From assembly GCA_025149125.1 (NCBI GenBank), contig CP102272.1, forward strand, positions 2,356,001 to 2,420,000: a stretch of 64,000 bases of DNA, in the 5' to 3' direction. The stretch comes from [Clostridium] asparagiforme DSM 15981. Its GTDB lineage: Bacteria; Bacillota; Clostridia; Lachnospirales; Lachnospiraceae. A program made the position numbers and the translations under genes. This document shows, piece by piece, positions 26,801 through 33,871 of this stretch (its first letter is position 1; each line of letters opens with the position of its first letter). The notes below the pieces were generated by a model, which searched no databases, was not told where the DNA came from, and saw nothing but the letters and a program-made list of their open reading frames with translations.

Positions 26801-27321
26801 ATTACCTGACCTTCAACATGTACGAGGTGACCGTGGATGAGAGCGGCCAGGAGAAACGGATTCCCGTGGACGAGATGGCGGGCAACGACTCCGGCGGCGA
26901 GGGCCAGAACCCCAAGTACGTGGCGCTGTTCGCAGGTTTTGCCCTGCTGTTCGCCCACCAGAACCACCGGGACAGCCGGATCAAGATCGTGCTGCTGGAC
27001 GAGGCTTTCTCCAAGATGGACAAGACCAGAAGTTCGGTGTGTTTAAATTACGCCAGAAAGCTGGGACTTCAGGTGATCATCTGCGTGCCGGACGAGCGCC
27101 TGATGACCCTGGTGAAAAATGTGGACTGCGTGTACGGCTTCCGCAGATACAAGAATCAGATTTCCATGCTGATGATCGACAAGGGAAGCTATCTGGATAT
27201 GCTGGAGGGATCGGATGAGCAGGGAAACGAATCAGAGCCAGAGCAGGAAACGGAGCAAAGGCAGCAGCGAGAGCCGCAGCGGGAAAATGACGCTGTTGGA
27301 ATGGATACTGAAACAGAATAA
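23863..27321 (+). CDS. jetC: Wadjet component JetC (SMC-like ATPase)
   Basis: An 1152-residue SMC/MukB-like protein. Walker A is at residues 35-42 (GMSGSGKST). Long coiled-coil arms occupy roughly residues 240-480 and 660-830 with a hinge region between. The signature-like GNDSGGEGQNPKYVAL lies near 1005 and Walker B VLLDEAFSKMD near 1045. Head engagement on ATP drives DNA loop extrusion, which lets the complex measure and recognise small circular plasmids. The final 35 residues are Glu/Gln-rich (DEQGNESEPEQETEQRQQ) and share DNA with the start of jetD. ATG 23863 overlaps jetB. Highly similar in design to known JetC proteins. Confidence 0.9.
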   Translation: MKPCKKIITRMCINNWGGIGHQVMEFNEYVNLFSGMSGSGKSTVMDAIQVLLYGSLSQNFLNKAADEKNRRTVMTYLRGAQKDGTSNRGNRDFCANLVMEIRDTQDESYRCIGVAFDVRSGDLDINKYTFFSHDGMLDHSLYRNEDGIPLMVKEIADLVKRHQKDPKGRLRGEDINRTYPTNDAYQTALYDQIFGYIDGKRFITMEKSAVALKMSNGVGQFIKDYMFPKSSSEAIEKISRQLGDYTDIRDTVLDMEKRIDLLAAVRESDGRLTVAKAAVLQNEYILKRLRLTAIEEELTRLEIERSGKNLLRDSLAQKRDLLKAEMDRIHGELVETESSLKASDYGKMKEQLAQLDETIVLLNRNCAAWDRFVASLSKWEENEAVYDLVSNAALQSMEDLRDRKADADTLDALRTALKETMEEINEARDNLADERRDVNRELKEKRDRLADWKSGQKSYRNRPGLKEARRELEQALFRETGSKVRVSILADTFDVRDPEWKDAVEGRLGRVKYSLITPPAFSHTAAVLFREMKQFENVDLLHVANIVRDGQEARENALYEAVETDVDYVDACLRHFLGRVIKCRTVEELEQVRDGVTADCYSYSNYTLRHLLSKDYRDNACIGKTIPKSRIDQLEAEVKALEETGRELTGRITALEQARSYENLSQENDYYLDLAGAEKERKKHELRREKLAREISELEQGAMRELRERLEETKKRYALKEDEYTRAGNEFAAAERELGTIEADLRNQKAQHAEAEYGFTPNQAEDERIAERLKGRSLNGYRAEAARALESAKSDVENYTGERQAARMKFNLAYSACGLTGTEESNKPYEDLYERYSRQYVEEYKEEFERKCREVYRSLRDNVIATIHGDIKAAYRQVREVNRVLGATAFSDSVYKIGITPASNENNQFYEMLTAPELDSKVVNEDDVEGQISFGDDVFERKYEREISLLVEKFIPDRTGDERESAKKRAEMEKFADYRNYLTFNMYEVTVDESGQEKRIPVDEMAGNDSGGEGQNPKYVALFAGFALLFAHQNHRDSRIKIVLLDEAFSKMDKTRSSVCLNYARKLGLQVIICVPDERLMTLVKNVDCVYGFRRYKNQISMLMIDKGSYLDMLEGSDEQGNESEPEQETEQRQQREPQRENDAVGMDTETE

Positions 27322-28477
27322 TACCCCGGGCTGGCGGACCGGCGTCTCGTCCGGTGAGCGCCACCCACAGATCACCCAGGAGGCTATTGAAGCCGTGGGA
27401 AAGCGGGAGCTGCTGGAACAGGCGGCCGTCCTGGAGGGAAGCGGACTGATCGCGGTGGACTGGCGTGAGATGAGAAACGATATCGCCAGAATCCACTACC
27501 GCCTGGAGGACGTGGGCCGGATGTATGAGATGGCCGGGATTCCCGATCCAAGGGAGGCGCTGGCCCGGGCAGGGAGTCTGGTGAGACAGTACCGGGCGTG
27601 TTTGGAGAATGAGGATTTCAAGCCCTTTTACGATAAACTGCTGGAGCAGATCGGGAAAGGGAGTCTGCCGGAATACGTTGAGAACGAGGACTTTTTTCGG
27701 GCTCTCAACGCGGTTGCGGACAACCGGGAGAGCCTGTGGGAGACCCAGTTCAGCGCCCGGGTGTTCGGAAACGCCAAGTATTTTGGGAAGAATCTTCGGA
27801 AACCGGTTTTGCGCAAGCTGTGCCGCTACGGCTCCGCTGTGGAAGACGGCATGGAAGAGGACGAGGTGTTTGCCGAGTACGGGATCATGAGCTATTCCCA
27901 GCAGCTGGAGTGCAAGGGGCCGCTTCTGGTGGACACGCCGGACCGGGAGGGGAAGCGCCGCCTGGCCTCCGGGGAAAATTTTCCCCTGGGGATGGTGCTC
28001 AACGCCCGCACGCTGGCGGCGGCAAGCCCGGTGGGACTGCCTGGCGTCCGGCGGATGATTACCATTGAGAATAAAGCGAATTACGAGTCCATGGAGTACA
28101 GTGGGGATACCCTGTACATTTACTGCCATGGATTCTTCTCGCCCAAGGAGCGGCGTTTCCTGCGCAGGGCGGAGGAGCTTGCAGGGCCGGAGACGGAATT
28201 TTTACACTGGAGCGATATGGACTACGGCGGAATCCGCATTTTCCGGTTTATGAAGGAAAAGGTGTTTGCGCGGGTGAAGCCGTTTCACATGGACGCAGGG
28301 AGCTTTGAGCGCTACCGGCTGGCCGGGGCGGGGATTCCGTTGGAGGAGAAGAAGCGGCAGAAGCTTTTGGCCCTTGACGTGCCGGAGCTGGAGGAGTTAA
28401 AAGCCTGTATTTTACAATACGGGCTGGAAATTGAACAGGAAAATCTTTTGGAAGGAAGGCAGGAAACCCATGTATGA
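27215..28477 (+). CDS. jetD: Wadjet component JetD (Toprim-type nuclease)
   Basis: A 420-residue protein with an N-terminal DUF3322-like arm and a C-terminal Toprim domain (DUF2220). Catalytic acids appear as E285 in MITIENKANYES and as D334/D336 in HWSDMDYGGIRIF, as expected for the metal-dependent nuclease that cuts the plasmid once extrusion stalls. The ATG at 27215 has GGAGGG 6 bases upstream and gives a Ser/Arg-rich first 24 residues; ATG 27287 is an alternative. With ATG 27215 the gene overlaps jetC by 107 bases. All four jet genes are intact, so the system should be functional. Confidence 0.9.
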   Translation: MSRETNQSQSRKRSKGSSESRSGKMTLLEWILKQNNTPGWRTGVSSGERHPQITQEAIEAVGKRELLEQAAVLEGSGLIAVDWREMRNDIARIHYRLEDVGRMYEMAGIPDPREALARAGSLVRQYRACLENEDFKPFYDKLLEQIGKGSLPEYVENEDFFRALNAVADNRESLWETQFSARVFGNAKYFGKNLRKPVLRKLCRYGSAVEDGMEEDEVFAEYGIMSYSQQLECKGPLLVDTPDREGKRRLASGENFPLGMVLNARTLAAASPVGLPGVRRMITIENKANYESMEYSGDTLYIYCHGFFSPKERRFLRRAEELAGPETEFLHWSDMDYGGIRIFRFMKEKVFARVKPFHMDAGSFERYRLAGAGIPLEEKKRQKLLALDVPELEELKACILQYGLEIEQENLLEGRQETHV

Positions 28478-28973
28478 TAAACTGACCCAGAGCGACATCG
28501 ACAAGATGATGGAGGAGATCGAGCACCGGAAGCTGGTGGTGCGCAGGGAATGTTTGGAGGCGGTGAAGGAGGCAAGGGCTCACGGGGATTTGAGCGAAAA
28601 CTTCGAGTACAAGGCGGCCAAGCAGGACAAGAACCGCAACGAGAGCCGCATCCGCTATCTGGAGCGCATGATCAAGACGGCGAAGATCATTTCCGACAAG
28701 TCCTCCTCGGACGAGGTGGGCCTGAACGACACCGTGGAGGTGTATATTCCGGAGGACGACGAGACGGAGCGCTATAAGATCGTCACCACGGTGCGGGGAA
28801 ATTCCCTGAAGGGGCTGATCAGCATCGACTCGCCCCTGGGCAAGGCGCTGCTGGGCCACAAGGCGGGGGAGACGGTGTATGTGAAGGTGGACGAGCGCTT
28901 CGGCTACGAGGTGGAAATCCGCTCCATCGACACCACCACCGAGGGCGAGGAGGAGACGCTGCGAAGCTTCTGA
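28470..28973 (+). CDS. GreA/GreB-family transcription elongation factor, end of the Wadjet operon
   Basis: A 167-residue protein with an N-terminal antiparallel coiled coil containing ARAHGDLSENFEYKAAKQ, the tip with the Asp and Glu used to hold the catalytic metal in RNA polymerase backtracking rescue. A C-terminal FKBP-like domain follows (GETVYVKVDERFGYEVEI). The usual GreA cleaves backtracked RNA with RNA polymerase. The start ATG 28470 overlaps the jetD stop by 8 bases, and GGAAGG lies upstream, so it is translated from the same message. Whether this is the genome's housekeeping copy cannot be seen here. A hairpin follows, closing the operon. Confidence 0.85.
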   Translation: MYDKLTQSDIDKMMEEIEHRKLVVRRECLEAVKEARAHGDLSENFEYKAAKQDKNRNESRIRYLERMIKTAKIISDKSSSDEVGLNDTVEVYIPEDDETERYKIVTTVRGNSLKGLISIDSPLGKALLGHKAGETVYVKVDERFGYEVEIRSIDTTTEGEEETLRSF

Positions 28974-28978
28974 TCCCT

Positions 28979-29011
28979 GCGCGGAAAGAGGGGGCGTGAT
29001 TTTCCGCACAA
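28979..29011 (+). terminator. Hairpin ending the jetABCD-greA operon
   Basis: TGCGCGGAAA pairs with TTTTCCGCACA around a GC-rich loop, directly after the gre stop codon. T residues lie in the stem rather than after it, so strength is uncertain. Confidence 0.5.
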
Positions 29012-29080
29012 ACTTCAATAACATGACAGAATGATGTCGTGTTTGGCGTGGTATGATAGCGGAAAAGGAGGAAATTACCG

Positions 29081-29716
29081 ATGGCATTTGATTTCAAGAA
29101 AGAGTACAGGGAGTTTTATATGCCCGGGAATCAACCGGAGATTGTCACGGTGCCGCGGGCGGGCTACATTGCGGTCCGGGGGAGCGGGGATCCCAATCAG
29201 GAGGGCGGGGACTATCAGCGTGCGGTGGGCGTTCTGTACGCCGTGGCCTACACCATCAAGATGAGCTACAAGGGCTCCCGCCGGATCGAGGGCTTTTTCG
29301 AGTACGTGGTGCCGCCTCTGGAGGGCTTCTGGTGGCAGGAGGGCACTCCGGGCGTGGATTATTCGGACAAGAGCCGCTTTAACTGGATTTCCGTGATCCG
29401 CCTGCCGGATTTCGTGAAGCGGGAGGACTTTGATTGGGCGGTGGAGGAGGCTTCCGGGAAGAAAAAGATGGATTGTTCCATGGCGGAGTTCCTGACGGTT
29501 GACGAGGGGCTGTGCGTGCAGGTCATGCATCTTGGATCCTACGACGACGAACCGGCGACCGTGGCCGCGCTGGATGCGTTTTTAGAGGAAAACGGATATG
29601 AGAACGATTTCTCCGGGGACCGCCTGCACCATGAAATCTATCTGTCCGACCCGAGACGGTCTGCGCCGGAAAAGTGGAGGACGGTGATACGGCATCCGAT
29701 CAAAACGAGAGATTAG
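29081..29716 (+). CDS. GyrI-like small-molecule-binding domain protein
   Basis: A 211-residue stand-alone GyrI-like/SOUL-type effector-binding protein. Seen are YREFYMPGNQPEIVTVPRAGYIAVRGSGDPN at the N-terminus, the mid-region VAYTIKMSYKG, and the repeat half MAEFLTVDEGLCVQVMHLGSYDDEPATVAALDAFL, ending with HHEIYLSDPRRSAPEKWRTVIRHPI. The conserved glutamate region in this fold binds cationic or aromatic ligands; some relatives degrade electrophiles such as cyclopropanone-type toxins, others sequester drugs. GGAGG precedes ATG 29081. Convergent with the next gene, whose end it overlaps by 17 bases. Confidence 0.85.
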   Translation: MAFDFKKEYREFYMPGNQPEIVTVPRAGYIAVRGSGDPNQEGGDYQRAVGVLYAVAYTIKMSYKGSRRIEGFFEYVVPPLEGFWWQEGTPGVDYSDKSRFNWISVIRLPDFVKREDFDWAVEEASGKKKMDCSMAEFLTVDEGLCVQVMHLGSYDDEPATVAALDAFLEENGYENDFSGDRLHHEIYLSDPRRSAPEKWRTVIRHPIKTRD

Positions 29717-30209
29717 GGGCGGCTGAGAAGCTCCAGCGGTTATCAGAGGAACCCATTTTATAGCGGCCGTGATAATCGCCGGAAATCACATTCAGATACA
29801 TATCGTCGTGTTCCTGGAAGTACAGCAGTACGCCGTTCTGCTCCAGCTCGTCAAAAGAATCAAAATGTTTGACCGGCATGGAAAAGAGGCAGTCGTCTCC
29901 GTAGAAGCAGTGAAACTCCACATTAAGCTCCAGCGGGCCGCCGGGAGCGTCGGTCAGAGGGTGGGAGAATACGTCGTTTTCGGAGAGTGCCGGGTCGAAG
30001 GAGATCTCCACCGGCCCGCTTTCCGGCCCGTCCAGCCAGACACGGATGTTTTCCGCCCAGAAGCAGCAGCCGTTGCTGGCCAGAGTCACGGTGCCGGGGC
30101 GGCTGGCCTGGGGCAGGGGATCCGGCTTTCGGTCTCTGCCGGTCCACAGACAGAGGGCAATTCCCAGAATCAGTAAAATGGATAGAAATAGCTGCTTTTT
30201 CTGCTTCAT
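29700..30209 (-). CDS. Membrane-anchored hypothetical protein
   Basis: About 169 residues with an N-terminal KQKK charge cluster, one hydrophobic segment (LFLSILLILGIALCLW) acting as signal anchor, and an extracytoplasmic part of about 140 residues rich in beta strands and aromatic residues. No family is recognised. ATG 30209 was chosen because the charged residues then precede the anchor; ATG 30221 is closer to AAAGGA and also possible. Confidence 0.6.
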   Translation of the reverse strand: MKQKKQLFLSILLILGIALCLWTGRDRKPDPLPQASRPGTVTLASNGCCFWAENIRVWLDGPESGPVEISFDPALSENDVFSHPLTDAPGGPLELNVEFHCFYGDDCLFSMPVKHFDSFDELEQNGVLLYFQEHDDMYLNVISGDYHGRYKMGSSDNRWSFSAAPNLSF

Positions 30210-30235
30210 CGGATCAACCATTCCTTTCCGGGAAT

Positions 30236-30766
30236 TTACCCCACTTTGTAGCTGCAATATCTTCCCACTGTAACGATATCGCCGCCGTTACATTCGTAAG
30301 AAACTTCTCGTATAAACTGAAATCCCAATTTTTGAAGGACACGGCCGGAAGCCCGATTTTCCGCAGCATATGCCGTACTGATTTCTGTTATGTTCATTTC
30401 TTCGACGGCATATTTCATTGCGGTTCTCATGGCTTCGGTGGCGTATCCGTTGCCCCAAAACTTTTTTCCAAGGTTATAGGAAATATCCCAATGTCCTTCA
30501 TCTTCATTGAAAAAAATCAAACAAGTACCGATTATAACTGGAATGCTTTTCAGAACAATTATCCATCGGTTCCACTTGCCGTTTTCCAAATTTCCAAGTT
30601 CAAATTCCACAAATTCTTTTGCGTCGTTTATGTCATTGCTTGCGTTCCACCACATATATCTTGATACATTTTCATCATTCATCCAACCGTTAAAAATGGC
30701 CTGCGTATCATTCGGATAAATCTCTCTTAGAATCAACCGATCTGTTTCCAATGTTGGCGTTTTCAT
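30236..30766 (-). CDS. GNAT acetyltransferase, RimJ/RimL type
   Basis: A 176-residue acetyltransferase that opens with TLETDRLILREIYPNDTQAIFNGW, the standard RimJ/RimL-like start. It continues with WDISYNLGKKFWGNGYATEAMRTAMKYA (acetyl-CoA loop) and ends with AENRASGRVLQKLGFQFI. Related proteins acetylate ribosomal protein termini or antibiotics; the substrate here is unknown. GGAGGG lies 4 bases before ATG 30766. The gene is noticeably AT-rich compared with the region, as is its neighbour, hinting at recent transfer. Confidence 0.85.
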   Translation of the reverse strand: MKTPTLETDRLILREIYPNDTQAIFNGWMNDENVSRYMWWNASNDINDAKEFVEFELGNLENGKWNRWIIVLKSIPVIIGTCLIFFNEDEGHWDISYNLGKKFWGNGYATEAMRTAMKYAVEEMNITEISTAYAAENRASGRVLQKLGFQFIREVSYECNGGDIVTVGRYCSYKVG

Positions 30767-30876
30767 ACGTCCCTCCGTCAATTTCTTTTTTTCTAAAACC
30801 TGTCCATCACCTTATAGCATTCCTTTTTATCCGGCTTAGTCCGTGTTTTTTTACGCTTTATCGGGAGGCTGTGGGC

Positions 30877-31086
30877 TTATTCAGTACGTTTCAGCCGTTT
30901 TACATATTCACTTTGACTCCCATCCCAATGACAATATATGCAGCGCCCATTTTTGAAAGCATGGGCACAATTCGGATAGCCATACAGAACATGGGCACAC
31001 TCCGGGCACAGTGTCATCATTTTTGAAGAAGATTTTAGAAATTTGCTCCCGCATTCATCACAAATGCAATATTCATCTTTATTCAC
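30877..31086 (-). CDS. Small zinc-ribbon protein
   Basis: A protein of about 69 residues with paired cysteines: CICDECGSKF, then CPECAHVLYGYPNC and CIYCHWDG. These should form two zinc knuckles. I placed the start at GTG 31086, which has GGAGCG upstream; ATG 31149 would add 21 low-quality residues. No family name can be given. AT-rich like the adjacent GNAT gene. Confidence 0.5.
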   Translation of the reverse strand: MNKDEYCICDECGSKFLKSSSKMMTLCPECAHVLYGYPNCAHAFKNGRCIYCHWDGSQSEYVKRLKRTE

Positions 31087-31212
31087 GCTGCGCTCCCGCA
31101 AATGCTGATTTGTCTGATACGCCTTATCCGCCTGCGGCGGACAAACCATATGACCGTTTCCTTTTCATTCTAATATTGCCACATGATAATGTCAAACAGC
31201 TTATTACCTGAA

Positions 31213-31252
31213 GAGAGCCGCGAAACGAATTGCTCTTCGCTTCGCGGCTCTC
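31213..31252. repeat. Perfect 12-bp inverted repeat
   Basis: GAGAGCCGCGAA and TTCGCGGCTCTC are separated by 16 bases. It lies at the edge of the AT-rich segment, between the zinc-ribbon start and the cytidine deaminase end. No T tract follows on either strand, so it may be a remnant of a mobile element end rather than a terminator. Confidence 0.5.
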
Positions 31253-31290
31253 ATTGTGAGGATTTGCGGTTGTTTCACTGTCCGTCGCCG

Positions 31291-31716
31291 TCATCCCTCC
31301 AGATTCTTTCCAGAGAACCCCAACGGCAGCAGCTCTGCCAGCGTAAACTCTTTCCAGGTCTTATCCCCCTTGCACAGCAGGACGAGGAAGCGGTCGGGAT
31401 CGCAGAACTCCATCAATACCTGGCGGCAGACGCCGCAGGGAGGCGCAAAGTCCCCGGGCGGCTCTAAACCGGGGCCGCCTGCGATGGCGATAGCCTCAAA
31501 ATCCAGGATGCCCTCGGAAACGGCCTTAAACACGGCGGTCCGCTCCGCGCAGTTGGTGGGGGTGTAGGAAGCGTTCTCGATGTTACAGCCGGTGATGATC
31601 CGGCCGTCCTTCGCCAGCAGGGCGGCCCCGACCCGGAAACCGGAGTAGGGAACGTAAGAAAATCTGCGGGCTTCCAGGGCCTTTTCCACTAAAATTTCTT
31701 TATCGCGCCCGGTCAT
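31291..31716 (-). CDS. cdd: Cytidine deaminase
   Basis: A 141-residue zinc enzyme that turns cytidine and deoxycytidine into uridine and deoxyuridine. The zinc ligands are the Cys in [10 protein letters not shown], with the catalytic Glu next but one, and the Cys pair in [25 protein letters not shown] is the typical N-terminal motif. It starts inside the end of the uridine phosphorylase gene (ATGA overlap), so the two form a nucleoside salvage operon: cytidine to uridine, then phosphorolysis to uracil and ribose-1-phosphate. Confidence 0.95.
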   Translation of the reverse strand: MTGRDKEILVEKALEARRFSYVPYSGFRVGAALLAKDGRIITGCNIENASYTPTNCAERTAVFKAVSEGILDFEAIAIAGGPGLEPPGDFAPPCGVCRQVLMEFCDPDRFLVLLCKGDKTWKEFTLAELLPLGFSGKNLEG

Positions 31717-32495
31717 GCCTGTTCACCGTCCTGTCTGATCAAAATCCGAACCGCTTCCACCGCTGTCTTGATTGCGGATTCCGTGTCGTGCACAATGGGG
31801 TTCTCCAGACCAGCCTTGTCGCGCTCCTGGTTGCCCACCACCAGGAAGGTGGAACCGGCGCGGACGCGCAGGTAGGAGGCCACGATGAACAGGGCGGCGG
31901 ACTCCATCTCCGACGCTTTGCAGCCAAGCCGCAGCCAAGCTTCCCACTTGTTCATCAGCTCATAGCTCACCGGCTTTGTCTCCGGTTCGTGCTGTCCGTA
32001 AAATGCGTCCTTGCACTGGACAACTCCGGCGTGGTAGGTGTAGCCGTTCTTTTTGGCCGCCTGGATCAGGGCGTTCGTCACGTCCAGGTCCGCCACCGCC
32101 GGAAATTCGATGGGCGCGTACTCCTTGCTGGTGCCCTCCATGCGGATGGCTCCGGTGGCGATCACAACGTCGCCGCCCTTCACATCCATGTCCATGCCGC
32201 CGCAGGTGCCGATGCGCAGAAAGGTGTCCGCGCCGCAGCGGACCAGCTCCTCCATGGCGATGGAGGCGGAGGGACCGCCGATGCCTGTGGAGGTCACGCT
32301 GACCTTTACGCCGTCCAGATATCCGGTGTAGGTCACATACTCCCGGCTGTCCGCCACCAGCCTGGCGTCGTCAAAGTAGGCGGCGATCTTAGCGCAGCGC
32401 TTGGGGTCGCCCGGCATGATCACATAGCGGCCCACGTCTCCCTGTCTGATCTGCAAATGATACTGTAATCCGATATCTCCCGAATAATTCTGCAT
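31713..32495 (-). CDS. udp: Uridine phosphorylase
   Basis: A 260-residue nucleoside phosphorylase. [15 protein letters not shown] and the [25 protein letters not shown] segment give the phosphate- and ribose-binding loops, and [24 protein letters not shown] provides the conserved Glu-Met-Glu ribose-binding loop. Members split uridine into uracil and ribose-1-phosphate. AAGGAGAG lies 9 bases before ATG 32495. It is the first gene of a udp-cdd operon read away from the GntR regulator at 32910. Confidence 0.9.
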   Translation of the reverse strand: MQNYSGDIGLQYHLQIRQGDVGRYVIMPGDPKRCAKIAAYFDDARLVADSREYVTYTGYLDGVKVSVTSTGIGGPSASIAMEELVRCGADTFLRIGTCGGMDMDVKGGDVVIATGAIRMEGTSKEYAPIEFPAVADLDVTNALIQAAKKNGYTYHAGVVQCKDAFYGQHEPETKPVSYELMNKWEAWLRLGCKASEMESAALFIVASYLRVRAGSTFLVVGNQERDKAGLENPIVHDTESAIKTAVEAVRILIRQDGEQA

Positions 32496-32909
32496 GGCTG
32501 TCTCTCCTTTTTGGTTTAAATGGTTGAATCACTGTAATGGTAGTTTCCGGCCTGCCCCGGCAAGTCGCGCGGGCGGCCGCATTTTGTTTCAATGCAGCGG
32601 ACCGCCGTCGCAGCCTGGGAACGCTTGCTCTTATCTTGTATGGTAACATTGAACTTGTCTAAAATCAATTAGGAAATTTACACAGTATTTTACATAACTA
32701 TTTGTGCAAGATATTGAAATATATGTGGTTGAATACCAGAACAATCGGCTGAAACCGCCGAATGGCGCAGCGAAAAATTATACAAGTTGAGAATGATTTG
32801 AAGGACAAGTCTAAAAAATGTATGATCCCTGTCCCTTTTTTACCCTAAAACCCTTGTATTTCTCCCGCAGGTTGTATAAACTTAGACGTAGGTATGAGGA
32901 GGAGAGAAT
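32496..32909. promoter_or_regulatory. Divergent control region between udp-cdd and GntR regulator
   Basis: 414 AT-rich bases with motifs that look like repeated operator halves: TTATACAA (32778-32785) opposite TTGTATAA (32872-32879), and ACTTGTCTAAAA (32653-32664) near ACAAGTCTAAAA (32805-32816). The GntR regulator probably binds here. No clean -35/-10 pair stands out and I see no gene. Confidence 0.45.
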
Positions 32910-33650
32910 ATGGCGTACGAGGCGAACGGGAAAAAGGAGACACGGTTGAAGCATGTGCGGGTTTACGATCAATTATACAGGCTGATCCAGGAGGGGGTGT
33001 TTCCCGCGGGCAGCCAGCTGCCCTCGGAGCCGGTGTTAGCCGGGCAGTTGTCGGTGAGCCGCATGACGCTGCGGCGGGCTCTGGCCTTACTCCAGGAGGA
33101 TCATCTGGTCAAAAATATCCGCGGCAAAGGGAACTTTATCTGCGCGCCCTCCAGCTGCACGCCGCCCTTTGAGACGGGGAGGGCGCGGCATCCGATCTAC
33201 AGCTGCTGTACTCAACCCTTTGAGGAGGTGGAGCTGGAACTGCGCATCGAGCCGCCCACGGAAGCCATCACCCAGAGTCTGGGGCAGAAGTCCGCGGCCG
33301 TGGTGATCGCGGACCGTTGGTACCGCCAGGGGGACACGGTGTCCGCCTATTCCCTGAGCTTTATTCCCATCGAGGTGATTGCCGGACAGGGGCTGGACTT
33401 AAACCGGGAGCAGGAATTGAAGACGTTTCTGGAGACTGCGGTCTACAGCGGGGAATACGGCAGCGCCTGCGCCCTGACCTACACCACCACGGGGAATTTT
33501 ACCGCCGTGAAATACGTGTTATCCCACGATTCCGCCTTTATTCTGGTTCAGGAGACAATCTACGGCCGGGAGAGGCAGATTCTGGTGAGCAGCAAACACT
33601 ATATCCCGGTGGAGCTGTTTGAAGTCCATCTGGTGTCGGGGGAGGTGTAG
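32910..33650 (+). CDS. GntR/UTRA-family transcriptional regulator
   Basis: A 246-residue regulator with an N-terminal winged helix (VYDQLYRLIQEGVFPAGSQLPSEPVLAGQLSVSRMTLRRALALLQ) and a UTRA ligand-binding domain ending in KHYIPVELFEVHLV. A small-molecule effector, often a sugar phosphate or nucleoside in this subfamily, would release it from DNA. GGAGGAGAG precedes ATG 32910. Divergent from udp-cdd, so nucleosides are the likely signal, by position only. Confidence 0.85.
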   Translation: MAYEANGKKETRLKHVRVYDQLYRLIQEGVFPAGSQLPSEPVLAGQLSVSRMTLRRALALLQEDHLVKNIRGKGNFICAPSSCTPPFETGRARHPIYSCCTQPFEEVELELRIEPPTEAITQSLGQKSAAVVIADRWYRQGDTVSAYSLSFIPIEVIAGQGLDLNREQELKTFLETAVYSGEYGSACALTYTTTGNFTAVKYVLSHDSAFILVQETIYGRERQILVSSKHYIPVELFEVHLVSGEV

Positions 33651-33743
33651 GGGGAGGAAAGAGGGGCCGCGTCCGGGAGGGCCTGTTGTGAGGAGCCGCC
33701 GCGTCCCCGGCCGCGAAACCACTCAGCCGCCTCTAAAAACCGC

Positions 33744-33800
33744 TTGCGCTTTCCACCTCCCCGAACTATAATGGAGTAAAAAATGTTGTAAGCGCTTACA
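33744..33800 (+). promoter_or_regulatory. Promoter with a cre-like palindromic operator ahead of the first MATE gene
   Basis: TTGCGC (33744-33749) and TATAAT (33767-33772) are 17 bases apart. Immediately downstream is TGTAAGCGCTTACA (33787-33800), a perfect 14-bp palindrome with the ...GCGC... centre of cre sites bound by CcpA/LacI-type regulators. At that position it would repress. Confidence 0.65.
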
Positions 33801-33871
33801 CAAACGGCCTCCCACCAGCCCGTCCGCCGGGCCGGGCAGCCGTTTGGTGCGCGGTGAGGAGAATGCAGACA

